DNA of 42,125 bases, taken from positions 1 to 42,125 of the forward strand of contig NZ_JARXAB010000034.1 of assembly GCF_029866045.1 (NCBI RefSeq). Direction: 5' to 3'. The notes beneath the pieces were generated by a model that searched no databases, was not told the DNA's origin, and was given only the letters and a program-made list of their open reading frames with translations. A program made the position numbers and the translations under genes. This DNA comes from Ramlibacter sp. Lineage in GTDB: Bacteria; Pseudomonadota; Gammaproteobacteria; Burkholderiales; Burkholderiaceae_C. This document shows positions 1 to 8,391 of the stretch, piece after piece (position 1 is the first letter of the stretch; each line of letters opens with the position of its first letter).

Positions 1-360
<360 letters not shown>

Positions 361-505
361 TGTTTCTCCTCGGGTCGGCGGCTCCCGTCTTGACGTCCGG
401 GCCCTAGGCGATTGTCCGCACCCGGGTTTTCCGGGGCTTACCGCCAGAGCCGCGAAGGTCCGGTGATGCCAGAGCCCGCCCAACAGCCAGAAGTGTACTC
501 CATGA

Positions 506-519
506 TTCATAATTATGAA
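506..519. promoter_or_regulatory. Perfect 14-bp palindrome, candidate GntR operator
   Basis: TTCATAATTATGAA reads the same on both strands and lies in the divergent intergenic region between the mutase gene and the GntR regulator gene. It is AT-rich in a GC-rich background. Position and symmetry suit a dimeric winged-helix repressor, but binding by the neighbouring regulator is inferred. Confidence 0.5.
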
Positions 520-546
520 GTCAGAATCCGTGCTAGCATGATCCGC

Positions 547-1182
547 ATGGCAGCTCTCACCCTCGCGCCCCGCGCCCTCTATGAAGAGGTCGCAGAGCTA
601 TTGCGCGAACGCATCTTCGCCCGCGACATGGAGCCCGGCGCCTGGATCGACGAGATCCGCATCGCCGAAGAACTGGGCATCAGCCGCACGCCGCTGCGGG
701 AAGCACTCAAGGTGCTAGCCGCCGAAGGCCTTGTCACCATGAAGGTACGCCGAGGCGCCTATGTGACCGAGGTTTCCGAGCAGGACCTGCGGGAGGTCTA
801 TCACTTGCTCTCCCTCCTGGAGAGCGACGCCGCGGGCGAGGTGGCGCACCGCGCCAGCGACGAGGAGCTGCTGGAGCTGCAGGCCTTGCACGCCGAGCTG
901 GAAGCTGCGATCGACGAGCGGGCACGCTTTTTCACCATCAACGAGCAGTTCCATATGCGCCTGCTCGAAATTGCGGGTAACCGCTGGCGCGACCAAGTGG
1001 TGGCCGACCTACGCAAGGTGATGAAGCTCAATCGCCAGGCGTCCCTGTTCAAGACAGGCCGGGTGCAGGAGTCACTGGCCGAGCACCGTGCCCTGATGGA
1101 GGCGCTGGTCCGTCGCGATGCGGCGCGGTGCGTGGCACGGATGCAGGCCCACTTCGCCAACGGTCTCGAGGCGGCGGGCTGA
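547..1182 (+). CDS. GntR family transcriptional regulator with FCD ligand-binding domain
   Basis: An approximately 211-residue regulator. The N-terminal 70 residues form a GntR winged helix: [14 protein letters not shown], the recognition region [19 protein letters not shown], then the wing with RRGAYVTEV. The rest is an all-helical FCD domain whose histidines (for example in [10 protein letters not shown] and in [10 protein letters not shown]) would bind a metal and a carboxylate effector. An ATG at 538 is an equally possible start. A longer reading beginning near 412 would run through the palindrome at 506-519 and is less likely. Divergence from methylmalonyl-CoA mutase suggests control of propionate or methylmalonate metabolism; the effector is unknown. 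Confidence 0.88.
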   Translation: MAALTLAPRALYEEVAELLRERIFARDMEPGAWIDEIRIAEELGISRTPLREALKVLAAEGLVTMKVRRGAYVTEVSEQDLREVYHLLSLLESDAAGEVAHRASDEELLELQALHAELEAAIDERARFFTINEQFHMRLLEIAGNRWRDQVVADLRKVMKLNRQASLFKTGRVQESLAEHRALMEALVRRDAARCVARMQAHFANGLEAAG

Positions 1183-1281
1183 GGCCCGCCGTCCGACGAT
1201 CGAGGCTCCCTGAGAAGGCGCGCGGCCGGTACCCCATGCCTCCTGCGGAGACGGCATCGGGTTTCAAAGACAATAGGGATT

Positions 1282-1296
1282 GGGCGCCAAGCGCCC
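1282..1296 (+). other. Short GC hairpin between GntR gene and nitroreductase
   Basis: GGGCGC and GCGCCC separated by CAA form a 6-bp stem about 100 bases after the regulator's stop. No T run follows, so it is at best a weak terminator. Nothing else is evident in the 161-base gap. Confidence 0.25.
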
Positions 1297-1343
1297 CCTC
1301 ATTGTTTCAACCACCCCGCCACCGCGCGGAAAAGCTGTAGGCC

Positions 1344-1937
1344 ATGACCCAAGTATTGAACGACGCCGCCCTGGACCAAATCTTTCGCACGGCCCGCACC
1401 TTCAACAAATTCCAGGACAAGCCGGGTTCCGACGAGACCCTGCGCGCCCTCTACGAGCTGGCCAAGTGGGGCCCGACCTCGATGAACTGACAGCCGGCCC
1501 GTGTCGTCTTTGTACGTAGCGCCGAAGCCAAGGCCAAGCTCAAGCAGGCCTTGTCGCCCGGCAACGTGGACAAGACCATGGCCGCTCCAGTGACCGCCAT
1601 CGTCGCCAGCGACAGCCAGTTCTTCGAGCACTTGCCAAGCCAGTTCCCTGCCCTCCCCCAGGCACGTGACATGTTCGCCGGCAACGCCACCCTGGCCAGC
1701 GACACAGCCTTTCGCAACAGCAGTCTGCAGGCAGCGTATCTGATGATCGCCGGTCGTGCCCTGGGCCTGGACTCGGGCGCCATGAGCGGCTTCAATCCGC
1801 AGGTGGTCAATAAGCAGTTCTTCGCCGACGGCCGCTACAAGGCCAACATGCTGATCAACTTCGGCTACGGCGAAGCCTCCGGCAACTGGCCGCGCGGCCC
1901 GCGCCTGGGCTTTGACGAGGTGGTGCGCATCGACTGA
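1344..1937 (+). pseudogene. RutE-like nitroreductase (malonic semialdehyde reductase family) with one in-frame TGA
   Basis: Starting at ATG 1344, the frame encodes a 197-residue nitroreductase-fold protein that resembles E. coli RutE along its length. It includes KWGPTSMN before the stop, then QPARVVFVRS, APVTAIVA, TAFRNSSLQAAYL, GLDSGAMSGF and NFGYGE. Codon 49 (1488-1490) is TGA. In the recalled RutE sequence this position, next to the FMN phosphate-binding motif, is Cys. All 148 codons after the TGA remain open and family-like. The options are a recent nonsense mutation (TGC or TGT to TGA), a sequencing error, or recoding as selenocysteine. No convincing SECIS hairpin was found just downstream. 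If read through, the product would be an FMN-dependent NAD(P)H reductase. Confidence 0.7.
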
Positions 1938-1973
1938 TGGCGCGTCACGACTGCAGCGCGCTGGCGCACTGAC

Positions 1974-2016
1974 GACAAGCAGGCCGGCTCGCCACAAGCA
2001 GCCGGCCTTGTCTTTT
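1974..2016 (+). terminator. Rho-independent terminator after the nitroreductase
   Basis: AGGCCGGCT at 1981-1989 pairs with AGCCGGCCT at 2000-2008, with further GACA/TGTC pairing outside. TCTTTT follows directly. It separates the nitroreductase from the convergent dusA. Confidence 0.75.
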
Positions 2017-2035
2017 GCGGGACCCGAATCAAGCT

Positions 2036-3049
2036 TCAGGAAGCCAAAGTCGCTCCGCGCGCCAACGCCTCGCGCGCTTGACGCCAAACCTCACGGGGCG
2101 GCAATGGCTTGAGCTTGTGATTGCTCCAGACCTGCCGCCACAGCCGGCCGCCGCGTTGGCCATGATAGAGCCCGAGCATGTGACGGGCGATGGAGTACCA
2201 GGGGCAGCCATCTTCAGCCTGCGCCCGCTCCATGTAGGCGACCATGGCTTCCTCGACCGCCTCGCGGTCCAGGGTGGATGGCGCCTGCCCAAAAAAAGTA
2301 GCGTCCCAGGTGGTGAGCAGCCAGGGGTTGTAGTACGCCTCGCGACCGACCATCACCCCGTCCACCTGCTGCAGGTGGGCGGCGATGGCTTCGTTGTCCT
2401 TGATGCCACCGTTGACGGCGATGGTCAGCGCCGGGAAGTCCTGCTTGAGGCGGTAGGCCAGTTCGTAGCGAAGCGGCGGGATTTCACGGTTTTCCTTCGG
2501 GCTCAGGCCGTCGAGCCAAGCGTTGCGGGCATGAACAATGAAGACCGCGCAGCCTGCCTCGCTGACCGTGCCCACGAAGTCGCGCACAAACTCATAGCGT
2601 TCGATACGGTCGACGCCAATGCGGTGCTTGACAGTCACCGGGATGTCCACCGCGTCACGCATGGCCTTGACCCCATCAGCCACCAAGGCGGGCTCATTCA
2701 TCAGGCAGGCGCCGAAGGCCCCGCGCTGAACACGGTCCGAGGGACAACCGCAATTGAGGTTGATCTCGTCGTAGCCCCACTCCTGGCCCAAGCGGGCAGA
2801 CCCCGCAAGGTCCCTGGGGTCGCTGCCGCCCAGTTGCAGAGCCACCGGGTGTTCCTCGGCATTGAAACGCAGGTGACGCTGCACGTCACCATGCGTGAGC
2901 GCGCCAGTGGTCACCATCTCCGTGTAGAGAAGTGCATTCTTTGAGAGCAAGCGGTGGAAATAACGGCAGTGGCGGTCCGTCCAGTCCATCATGGGCGCAA
3001 CGGACAGGCGCCAGCGGCGCGGATCCGGGCGGGTAACGAACGGAGTCAT
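2036..3049 (-). CDS. dusA: tRNA-dihydrouridine(20/20a) synthase DusA
   Basis: An FMN-dependent TIM-barrel enzyme that reduces uridine in the D-loop of tRNA. The DusA signature is clear: SVAPMMDWTDRHCRYF near the N-terminus, TEMVTTGAL, NLNCGCPSDRVQRGAFGACL with the catalytic Cys, VTVKHRIGVD, FIVHARNAWLDGLSPKENRE, and the FMN phosphate region NGGI followed by DGVMVGREAYYNPW. A GTG at 3091 would add 14 residues (MPDASPINPLTTSA) that look non-conserved, so the ATG at 3049 is preferred; neither has a strong ribosome binding site. At about 337 residues it matches the family. It follows the pha operon on the same strand but lies beyond that operon's terminator. Confidence 0.95.
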   Translation of the reverse strand: MTPFVTRPDPRRWRLSVAPMMDWTDRHCRYFHRLLSKNALLYTEMVTTGALTHGDVQRHLRFNAEEHPVALQLGGSDPRDLAGSARLGQEWGYDEINLNCGCPSDRVQRGAFGACLMNEPALVADGVKAMRDAVDIPVTVKHRIGVDRIERYEFVRDFVGTVSEAGCAVFIVHARNAWLDGLSPKENREIPPLRYELAYRLKQDFPALTIAVNGGIKDNEAIAAHLQQVDGVMVGREAYYNPWLLTTWDATFFGQAPSTLDREAVEEAMVAYMERAQAEDGCPWYSIARHMLGLYHGQRGGRLWRQVWSNHKLKPLPPREVWRQAREALARGATLAS

Positions 3050-3156
3050 GGCCGAGGTAGTGAGTGGATTGATAGGCGATGCGTCGGGCACGGGAGTGAC
3101 TGTACGCGCTCGGGCTCATCCGCCTTCAAGCCAGCCCGCGAAGGCCGGCGCCCATG

Positions 3157-3181
3157 AAAAAGCCCGTCCGAGTGGACGGGC
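3157..3181 (-). terminator. Terminator of the phaCAB operon
   Basis: On the minus strand, GCCCGTCC and GGACGGGC pair around a 4-base loop, followed by TTTTT. It lies about 35 bases after the phaB stop, so it closes the PHB operon before dusA. Confidence 0.85.
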
Positions 3182-3214
3182 CAGGGCGCGGGCAGGCGGC
3201 GAGGCGCGAGCCGA

Positions 3215-3952
3215 TCAGCCCATATGCAGGCCACCGTTGACCGAGAAATCGGCTCCGGTGGAATAACCGCTCTCGGTACCGGCAATCCAGGCAATGATGG
3301 AAGCGATTTCCTCGGGCATGCCCAAGCGCTTGACGGGAATGGTGCCCACGATCTTGTCCAGCACATCTTCCCGAATCGCCTTGACCATGTCGGTGCCGAT
3401 GTAGCCCGGGCTCACCGTGTTGACGGTGACGCCCTTGTTGGCCAGTTCCTGCGCCAGGGCCATGGTGAAGCCGTGCATGCCGGCCTTGGCTGCCGAGTAG
3501 TTGGTCTGGCCGGCCTGGCCCTTCTCGCCGTTGACTGAGCTGATGTTGATGATGCGACCCCAGCCCCGCTCGACCATGTCGCCCACGACCTGCTTGGTCA
3601 CGTTGAACATGGAGTTGAGGTTGGTGTCGATGACTGCGTCCCAGTCGTCACGGCTCATCTTGAGGAACATGCGGTCCCGGGTGATGCCGGCGTTGTTCAC
3701 CAACACGTCGATCGGGCCGTGCTCGGCTTTGGTCTTGCTGAAGGCCTCAACGGTGGAGTCCCAGTCGCCGACGTTGCCCACGGAGGCGTAGAAGGTGTAG
3801 CCCTTTTCCTTTTGCTCGCCGATCCATTTGGCAAAGTCACGGGTAGGGCCGCAGCCGGCAATGACCTTGAAGCCCTCCTTGTGCAGCCGCTGGCAGATTG
3901 CGGTGCCGATACCGCCCATGCCGCCGGTCACGTAGGCAATTTTCTGGCTCAT
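3215..3952 (-). CDS. phaB: Acetoacetyl-CoA reductase (NADPH), PhaB
   Basis: A 245-residue short-chain dehydrogenase that reduces acetoacetyl-CoA to (R)-3-hydroxybutyryl-CoA, the PHB monomer. The cofactor loop is TGGMGGIG (residues 9-16), and NNAG at 86-89 is followed by NISSVNGEKGQAGQTNYSAAK with catalytic Ser about 139, Tyr152 and Lys156. The C-terminus ends in FSVNGGLHMG, as in Cupriavidus PhaB. AAGGAG precedes the ATG at 3952. A tiny ATG-AGA-TGA reading overlaps just upstream of the start and may couple or tune initiation. It is the third gene of phaC-phaA-phaB, 96 bases after phaA. Confidence 0.96.
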   Translation of the reverse strand: MSQKIAYVTGGMGGIGTAICQRLHKEGFKVIAGCGPTRDFAKWIGEQKEKGYTFYASVGNVGDWDSTVEAFSKTKAEHGPIDVLVNNAGITRDRMFLKMSRDDWDAVIDTNLNSMFNVTKQVVGDMVERGWGRIINISSVNGEKGQAGQTNYSAAKAGMHGFTMALAQELANKGVTVNTVSPGYIGTDMVKAIREDVLDKIVGTIPVKRLGMPEEIASIIAWIAGTESGYSTGADFSVNGGLHMG

Positions 3953-4048
3953 CTCATTTCTCCTTGAAGTCTCTTGTCGTTCAGGTTTTTCAGGGACGCC
4001 GCAATCGTCGTGCTCGCTCGTTGCGATGGCCCTGTCGTGTAGCGCCGA

Positions 4049-5230
4049 TCAGGCGCGCTCGACGGCAAGGGCAACCCCCATGCCGCCACCGATGCACAGC
4101 GCGGCCAAACCCTTGCGGGCCTGGCGTCGTTGCATTTCGTGAAGCAATGTGACCAGGATCCGGCAGCCTGAGGCGCCAATCGGGTGGCCGATGGCGATGG
4201 CACCGCCGTTCACATTGACCTTGGCTGGATCGATGCCCAGCTCTTTGTTCACCGCGCAGGCCTGGGCTGCGAAGGCTTCGTTCAGTTCGAACAGGTCGAC
4301 ATCCTGGGCGGTCCAACCTGCACGCTGCAAGGCCTTGCGGGAGGCGGGCACCGGGCCCATGCCCATGGTGGCAGGGTCCAGGCCCGAGGTGCCGAACGCG
4401 GCGATTCGCGCGAGCGGCGTCAGGCCCAGGGCTGCGGCCTTCTTTGCGCTCATCACCACCACCGCGGCGGCACCATCATTGATACCCGAGGCGTTGCCGG
4501 CGGTCACCGAGCCCGCCTTGTCGAAGGCCGGGCGCAGGCCAGACAGGGCCTCGGCACTGGTCTTCTTGTTGATGTACTCGTCGGCATCAAAGACAAGCGG
4601 GTCACCCTTTCGCTGAGGGATGGAGATACCGACGATTTCGTCCTTGAACCGGCCCGCATCCTGAGCGGCGGCGGCCTTTTGCTGGCTCGCCAACGCAAGC
4701 TGATCCTGCGCCTCACGAGAGATACCGTGAGCCTTGGCCACGTTCTCGGCAGTGATACCCATGTGGTACTGGTTGTAGACGTCCCACAGGCCGTCAACGA
4801 TCATCGAATCGACCATTTTCCAGTCACCCATGCGCTGCCCGTCACGCGAGCCCATGAGGATGTGCGGCGACGCGCTCATGTTCTCTTGGCCGCCAGCCAC
4901 CACGATCTCGCTGTCACCATAGGCAATGGCCTGAGCAGCCAGCATGACCGCCTTCAGGCCGGAGCCACAGACAGCGTTGATGGTCAGGCCAGGCACTTCC
5001 TGGGGGATACCCGCCTTCATGAGCGCTTGGCGCGCCGGGTTCTGGCCGCCGCCAGCGGCGAGCACCTGGCCCATGATGACCTCGCCCACCAAGGCAGGGG
5101 CGAGCTTGGCGCGGGCGATCACCTCGCGAATCACGGCCGCGCCCAGATCAGGGGCGGCGACTTTGGCGAGGGAGCCGCCGAACTTGCCGACGGCAGTGCG
5201 TGCCGCCGAAACGATAACGATGTCTTCCAT
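4049..5230 (-). CDS. phaA: Acetyl-CoA acetyltransferase (beta-ketothiolase), PhaA
   Basis: A 393-residue thiolase that condenses two acetyl-CoA into acetoacetyl-CoA, the first step of PHB synthesis. All catalytic elements are visible: acyl-accepting Cys88 in NAVCGSG, His349 in GHPIGASG, and Cys379 in CIGGGMG. The loop ending in [16 protein letters not shown] and the block [11 protein letters not shown] are typical of biosynthetic thiolases. The ATG at 5230 is preceded by GGAG. The gene sits between phaC and phaB on the same strand and is presumably co-transcribed. A run of nine G lies just upstream, between phaC and phaA, and is a place to check for sequencing length errors. Confidence 0.96.
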   Translation of the reverse strand: MEDIVIVSAARTAVGKFGGSLAKVAAPDLGAAVIREVIARAKLAPALVGEVIMGQVLAAGGGQNPARQALMKAGIPQEVPGLTINAVCGSGLKAVMLAAQAIAYGDSEIVVAGGQENMSASPHILMGSRDGQRMGDWKMVDSMIVDGLWDVYNQYHMGITAENVAKAHGISREAQDQLALASQQKAAAAQDAGRFKDEIVGISIPQRKGDPLVFDADEYINKKTSAEALSGLRPAFDKAGSVTAGNASGINDGAAAVVVMSAKKAAALGLTPLARIAAFGTSGLDPATMGMGPVPASRKALQRAGWTAQDVDLFELNEAFAAQACAVNKELGIDPAKVNVNGGAIAIGHPIGASGCRILVTLLHEMQRRQARKGLAALCIGGGMGVALAVERA

Positions 5231-5301
5231 GTCGATCTCCGTGGGGGGGGGTGGGGCCGACTCGCAGCAGGCCCCGGGGGTTCAAATCAGTTTGAATTCA
5301 A

Positions 5302-5350
5302 CAATTCTCAGGCTCAAGCAATCCTTCAGGCCAAGCAATTCTCAGGCCTG
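5302..5350. repeat. 17-bp tandem repeat, almost three copies, at the phaC 3' end
   Basis: Units begin at 5302, 5319 and 5336: CAATTCTCAGGCTCAAG, CAATCCTTCAGGCCAAG and CAATTCTCAGGCC. The third copy overlaps the phaC stop codon (5342-5344), so the other copies look like duplicates of the gene's 3' edge spreading into the phaC-phaA gap. Confidence 0.75.
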
Positions 5351-7069
5351 CGCCTTGGCCTTGACGTAGCGTCCAGGTGCTGGCTCGATCACCTTGAACT
5401 TGCTGCGGCCGTAGGCGCGCGGTGCCGCCACCTGCTTGCCGCCATGGGGCTTGAGCCAGGCATACCAGTCGGGCCACCAGCTGCCGGCATGGTCCTCGGC
5501 GCCCTGTACCCACTCGGCATGGGTAGAGGGCAGTTGGTCGTTGGTCCAGTAAGAGCGCTTTCTGGCCGCAGGGGCGTTGATCACACCTGCAATGTGGCCT
5601 GAGGCGCCCATCACAAAGCGCTTTTTGCCGCCGATGTAGTTGACCGTCTCGTAGGCACCCTCGATCGGGACAATATGGTCCTCGCGGGAGCCATAGATAT
5701 ACGAGGGGATGCCGATCTTGCGCAGGTCGACTTTTTCACCGCAAACGCTGAGCTTGTTCGGCTTGACCAGGTTGTTCTCGAGATAGGTGTTGCGCAGGTA
5801 CCAGGCGTACATCGGGCCAGGCAAATTGGTGGAGTCGCTGTTCCAGTAAAGCAGGTCAAAGGGCGGCGGAGTCTCACCCTTGAGGTAGTTGCCCACCACG
5901 TAGTTCCAGACCAGATCGTTGGGACGCAAAAAGCTGAAAGTCTGCGCGAGGTCCCTGCCCGCCATCAATCCGCCCTGCCCCATCTGCATCTCGCGGAACT
6001 TGACCATTCCCTCGTCAATGAAGACGTCCATCACACCGGTATGGCTGAAGTCGAGGAAGGCGGTGAGGAAAGTGGCCGAGTGCACCGGCTTTTGCTTGCG
6101 CGCAGCGAGCACCGCCAGCGCGGTGCCCAGGATGGTGCCGCCCACGCAAAAGCCCAGGGCATTGATGTCCTTGGCCTGGGTGATCTCGCGTACCGTTTCA
6201 ATGGCCCGAATGGCACCGTCCTCGATGTAGTCGTCCCAAGTGGTCTGGGACATGGACTCATCGGCGCTACGCCAGCTCACGAGGAAGACGCGGTGGCCCT
6301 GGTCGACCAGGTGGCGCACAAAGGAGTTCTCCGGCTGAAGGTCCAGGATGTAGTACTTGTTGATGCAAGGCGGAATGAGCAGAAAGGGCCGCTCGAACAC
6401 CTTGGCAGTGAGGGGCTTGTACTCAATGAGCTGGAACAGTGCGTTCTCGAAGACCACCGCGCCCTCGCTGGTGGCCATGTTGCGGCCCACTTCGAACACG
6501 CGCTCGTCGGTCATTGAAACATGGCCCTGCTGCATGTCGGCCAACAGGTTGTGCATCCCTTGGGCGATGCTCTCGCCCTGGGTGTCAATCGCCTTTTGTT
6601 GGGCCTCGGGATTGAGGGCCAGAAAATTGCTGGGGGCGCTTGCCGCGGCCCATTGTTCCACTGCGAAAAGCAGCCTCGCCTTGGTTTTCTCGTCGGCGTT
6701 CGAGGCCTCCACCAGGCCCATGAGCGTCCGGGTGTTGAGCAGGTAGACCGCAGCGGAGAACAAAGCCAGCGGGTGACGGCTCCAGGCCGCGCCAGAAAAG
6801 CGCTTATCTTTGACAGGGGCCGGGGCCTGCATGCCCTGGTTCCACAGCAGCGCGGCCTCGCGCAAATAGCCTTGCTGCAGTTCGACCAATTTGGCCGGCT
6901 CAAACTGCAAAGTCGGAATGCCGGCGGGGGCGTCGGGAGCCGCCCCTGCAAGACCGGGCGCTGAACCAGCGCCTAGCTGCTGGAAAGACTCCAGCGCCTT
7001 CATCCAGCCGGCGCCAAGGTTTTGCTGAAACTGCGTGGCGAGCTGTGCCCAATCCGCTTGAGAATGCAT
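5342..7069 (-). CDS. phaC: Class I poly(3-hydroxyalkanoate) synthase, PhaC
   Basis: A synthase of about 575 residues that polymerises (R)-3-hydroxyacyl-CoA at the granule surface. The N-terminal half carries the PhaC_N region (SRHPLALFSAAVYLLN, EGAVVFENALFQLIEY, PPCINKYYILDL). The lipase-like box GFCVGG gives Cys308; Asp464 (REDHIVP) and His492 (GASGHIAG) complete the triad. WWPDWYAWL near the C-terminus is typical. The ATG at 7069 has AGGAAG at good spacing; an alternative upstream ATG at 7108 lacks one. It is the first gene of phaCAB. A candidate promoter lies at 7124-7152. Confidence 0.96.
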   Translation of the reverse strand: MHSQADWAQLATQFQQNLGAGWMKALESFQQLGAGSAPGLAGAAPDAPAGIPTLQFEPAKLVELQQGYLREAALLWNQGMQAPAPVKDKRFSGAAWSRHPLALFSAAVYLLNTRTLMGLVEASNADEKTKARLLFAVEQWAAASAPSNFLALNPEAQQKAIDTQGESIAQGMHNLLADMQQGHVSMTDERVFEVGRNMATSEGAVVFENALFQLIEYKPLTAKVFERPFLLIPPCINKYYILDLQPENSFVRHLVDQGHRVFLVSWRSADESMSQTTWDDYIEDGAIRAIETVREITQAKDINALGFCVGGTILGTALAVLAARKQKPVHSATFLTAFLDFSHTGVMDVFIDEGMVKFREMQMGQGGLMAGRDLAQTFSFLRPNDLVWNYVVGNYLKGETPPPFDLLYWNSDSTNLPGPMYAWYLRNTYLENNLVKPNKLSVCGEKVDLRKIGIPSYIYGSREDHIVPIEGAYETVNYIGGKKRFVMGASGHIAGVINAPAARKRSYWTNDQLPSTHAEWVQGAEDHAGSWWPDWYAWLKPHGGKQVAAPRAYGRSKFKVIEPAPGRYVKAKAQA

Positions 7070-7123
7070 GCTGCTTCCTACCTGCTTGTTGTTTGGCGCG
7101 ACATCCACCCGCCAGCGTTGAGC

Positions 7124-7152
7124 AGTATGCGGGTTTTACTTACACCAACCAA
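7124..7152 (-). promoter_or_regulatory. Candidate sigma-70 promoter of phaCAB
   Basis: On the minus strand, TTGGTT (7147-7152) and CATACT (7124-7129) are separated by exactly 17 bases. This gives a leader of roughly 50 bases to the phaC ATG. The match is partial (4/6 at each element by eye). Confidence 0.45.
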
Positions 7153-7213
7153 ACTCTGGGGCCGTTCTTTGAAGCGTGCCAGGGCGGGCCCGCCATTTTT
7201 CAATTTGATATTC

Positions 7214-7522
7214 ATGTACCTGATTGCCATCGGCTGGATTTACGTGACGCTGTTAATGGCGATCGCGGAGGCCACGAATACTAATGGATCTATTCTGGGA
7301 GCGGTCATCACCTTCCTGCTGTATGGCGTCGGACCAACGGCACTGCTGATGTACATCTTGGGCACCCCCGGTCGAAGGCGAGCGCGCCGCGCCCGCGAAC
7401 AGGCTGAGTCAGATCCTCCAGCCGAGCAATCCGATACGGGTGCGCCAGCCCCCTCAAGCCAGCCAGATGCTGGTAGCCAAGCGGCCGCTGACCCGATCGC
7501 GCCGGTGCGAGAAGAAAAGTGA
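7214..7522 (+). CDS. Small membrane protein with two predicted membrane helices, function unknown
   Basis: About 102 residues. Residues 1-20 (YLIAIGWIYVTLLMAIAEA) and about 28-50 (GAVITFLLYGVGPTALLMYI) look like two membrane helices. An Arg cluster follows at GRRRARRAR, which suggests a cytoplasmic loop, and then a low-complexity tail rich in Ala, Pro, Ser and Gln. From memory, similar small proteins occur beside PHA genes in Burkholderiales, but no function is known to me. The last 69 bases overlap the 3' end of pgeF on the opposite strand. The start at 7214 begins the hydrophobic part; no good ribosome binding site is seen. Confidence 0.7.
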   Translation: MYLIAIGWIYVTLLMAIAEATNTNGSILGAVITFLLYGVGPTALLMYILGTPGRRRARRAREQAESDPPAEQSDTGAPAPSSQPDAGSQAAADPIAPVREEK

Positions 7523-8287
7523 AGCATTGGCGACGGTGCACCAAGCTGGGCTGCCATCGTTGCCATAAATCTGCGTGATGCCCAAGGCCGCGAGACGATC
7601 ACGTGCCAGGCCGGGTAGATCGGCCAGCCATTTGGGCACTGCCGGACCGGACATCACCTCCGCACTTGCCGGCAGAGACTGAAACCGCGCCTCGCACGCC
7701 GGGTGAGCGCGCTCGAATGCCTGCTTCACGTCAGCGCCGACCTCAAAAGCCTGGGGTCCGATGCTGGGCCCGAGCCAGGCCAGGGTGTGCTCTGGATCGA
7801 AATGCGCGGCCAGGGCCTCGAGCACGCCCTGCCCCTGGCGGGAGGACAGACCTGAAAGCCCGCGCCAGCCGGCATGGGCGGCACCGATCCGTGCGTGAGC
7901 GCCGCCCCGCGCATCACAGAGCAAAACCGGCAGGCAATCAGCCACCATCATCGTGCAGGCTTGGCCTGGCCGTGTGGTGTAGCAGGCGTCACCCTCGGCA
8001 CCGTTGGCGGTCGGTCCGTCCAGGCACAGGACACTCGTGCCGTGGACCTGCTGCATAAAGACGGGCCGGACCTGCAGGCGGTCAGCCCACAGCGCCCGGT
8101 TGCGGATCACCGCCTTGGGGTCGTCGCCGACATGCTCCCCCAAGTTGAGGCTGTTCCAGGGGGAGGCAGAAACACCCCCCAAGCGTGTGCTGCATAGGGC
8201 GTGCACCTCAGGCGGGGCTGGCCATTGCGGAACGAGGATCCCCTGGAGGTACCCCCCAGGAACCAGGTGGGTCTCAGGCGAGTGCAT
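7454..8287 (-). CDS. pgeF: Peptidoglycan editing factor PgeF (YfiH/laccase-domain family)
   Basis: About 277 residues. The family's metal-site motifs are present: FMQQVHGTSV (His), MVADCLPVLLCD (Cys) and AAHAGWRGL (His). The C-terminal block ends in FFSHRRDRVSGRLATSIWL, as in E. coli YfiH. Members are purine-nucleoside phosphorylase or polyphenol-oxidase-like enzymes in vitro, and PgeF in E. coli prevents wrong amino acids in peptidoglycan stems. A TTG at 8299 would add four residues; the ATG at 8287 is chosen, and neither has a clear ribosome binding site. It is divergent from the FAH-family gene. Confidence 0.93.
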   Translation of the reverse strand: MHSPETHLVPGGYLQGILVPQWPAPPEVHALCSTRLGGVSASPWNSLNLGEHVGDDPKAVIRNRALWADRLQVRPVFMQQVHGTSVLCLDGPTANGAEGDACYTTRPGQACTMMVADCLPVLLCDARGGAHARIGAAHAGWRGLSGLSSRQGQGVLEALAAHFDPEHTLAWLGPSIGPQAFEVGADVKQAFERAHPACEARFQSLPASAEVMSGPAVPKWLADLPGLARDRLAALGITQIYGNDGSPAWCTVANASLFFSHRRDRVSGRLATSIWLA

Positions 8288-8391
8288 GGCCAGATGCAAG
8301 GTGCCGGGTATCGATTCGCATGGACGGAGGATAAAGGCATCCGCACTCTCCCCGAGGAGGAGACGCCAAGGCTTGGGTTATCTTCTCAGGC

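Noticed and set aside
1491-1530. A SECIS element after the nitroreductase TGA
   Set aside because: Only a 4-bp stem (CGTG/TACG) with a 9-base loop and no typical G-U apical bases is visible, so it is not annotated.
5243-5251. Run of nine G between phaC and phaA
   Set aside because: Not a functional feature by itself; noted only as a place where sequencing length errors are likely.
4184-5602. A 472-codon open frame on the plus strand
   Set aside because: Antisense to phaA and the end of phaC, which carry complete catalytic residues.
5675-6517. A 280-codon open frame on the plus strand
   Set aside because: Mirror of phaC codons, without family similarity.
7185-7200. GGCGGGCCCGCC palindrome followed by T bases upstream of the small membrane protein
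   Set aside because: It has no room for a loop and no clear transcript to terminate; probably GC-rich chance symmetry.
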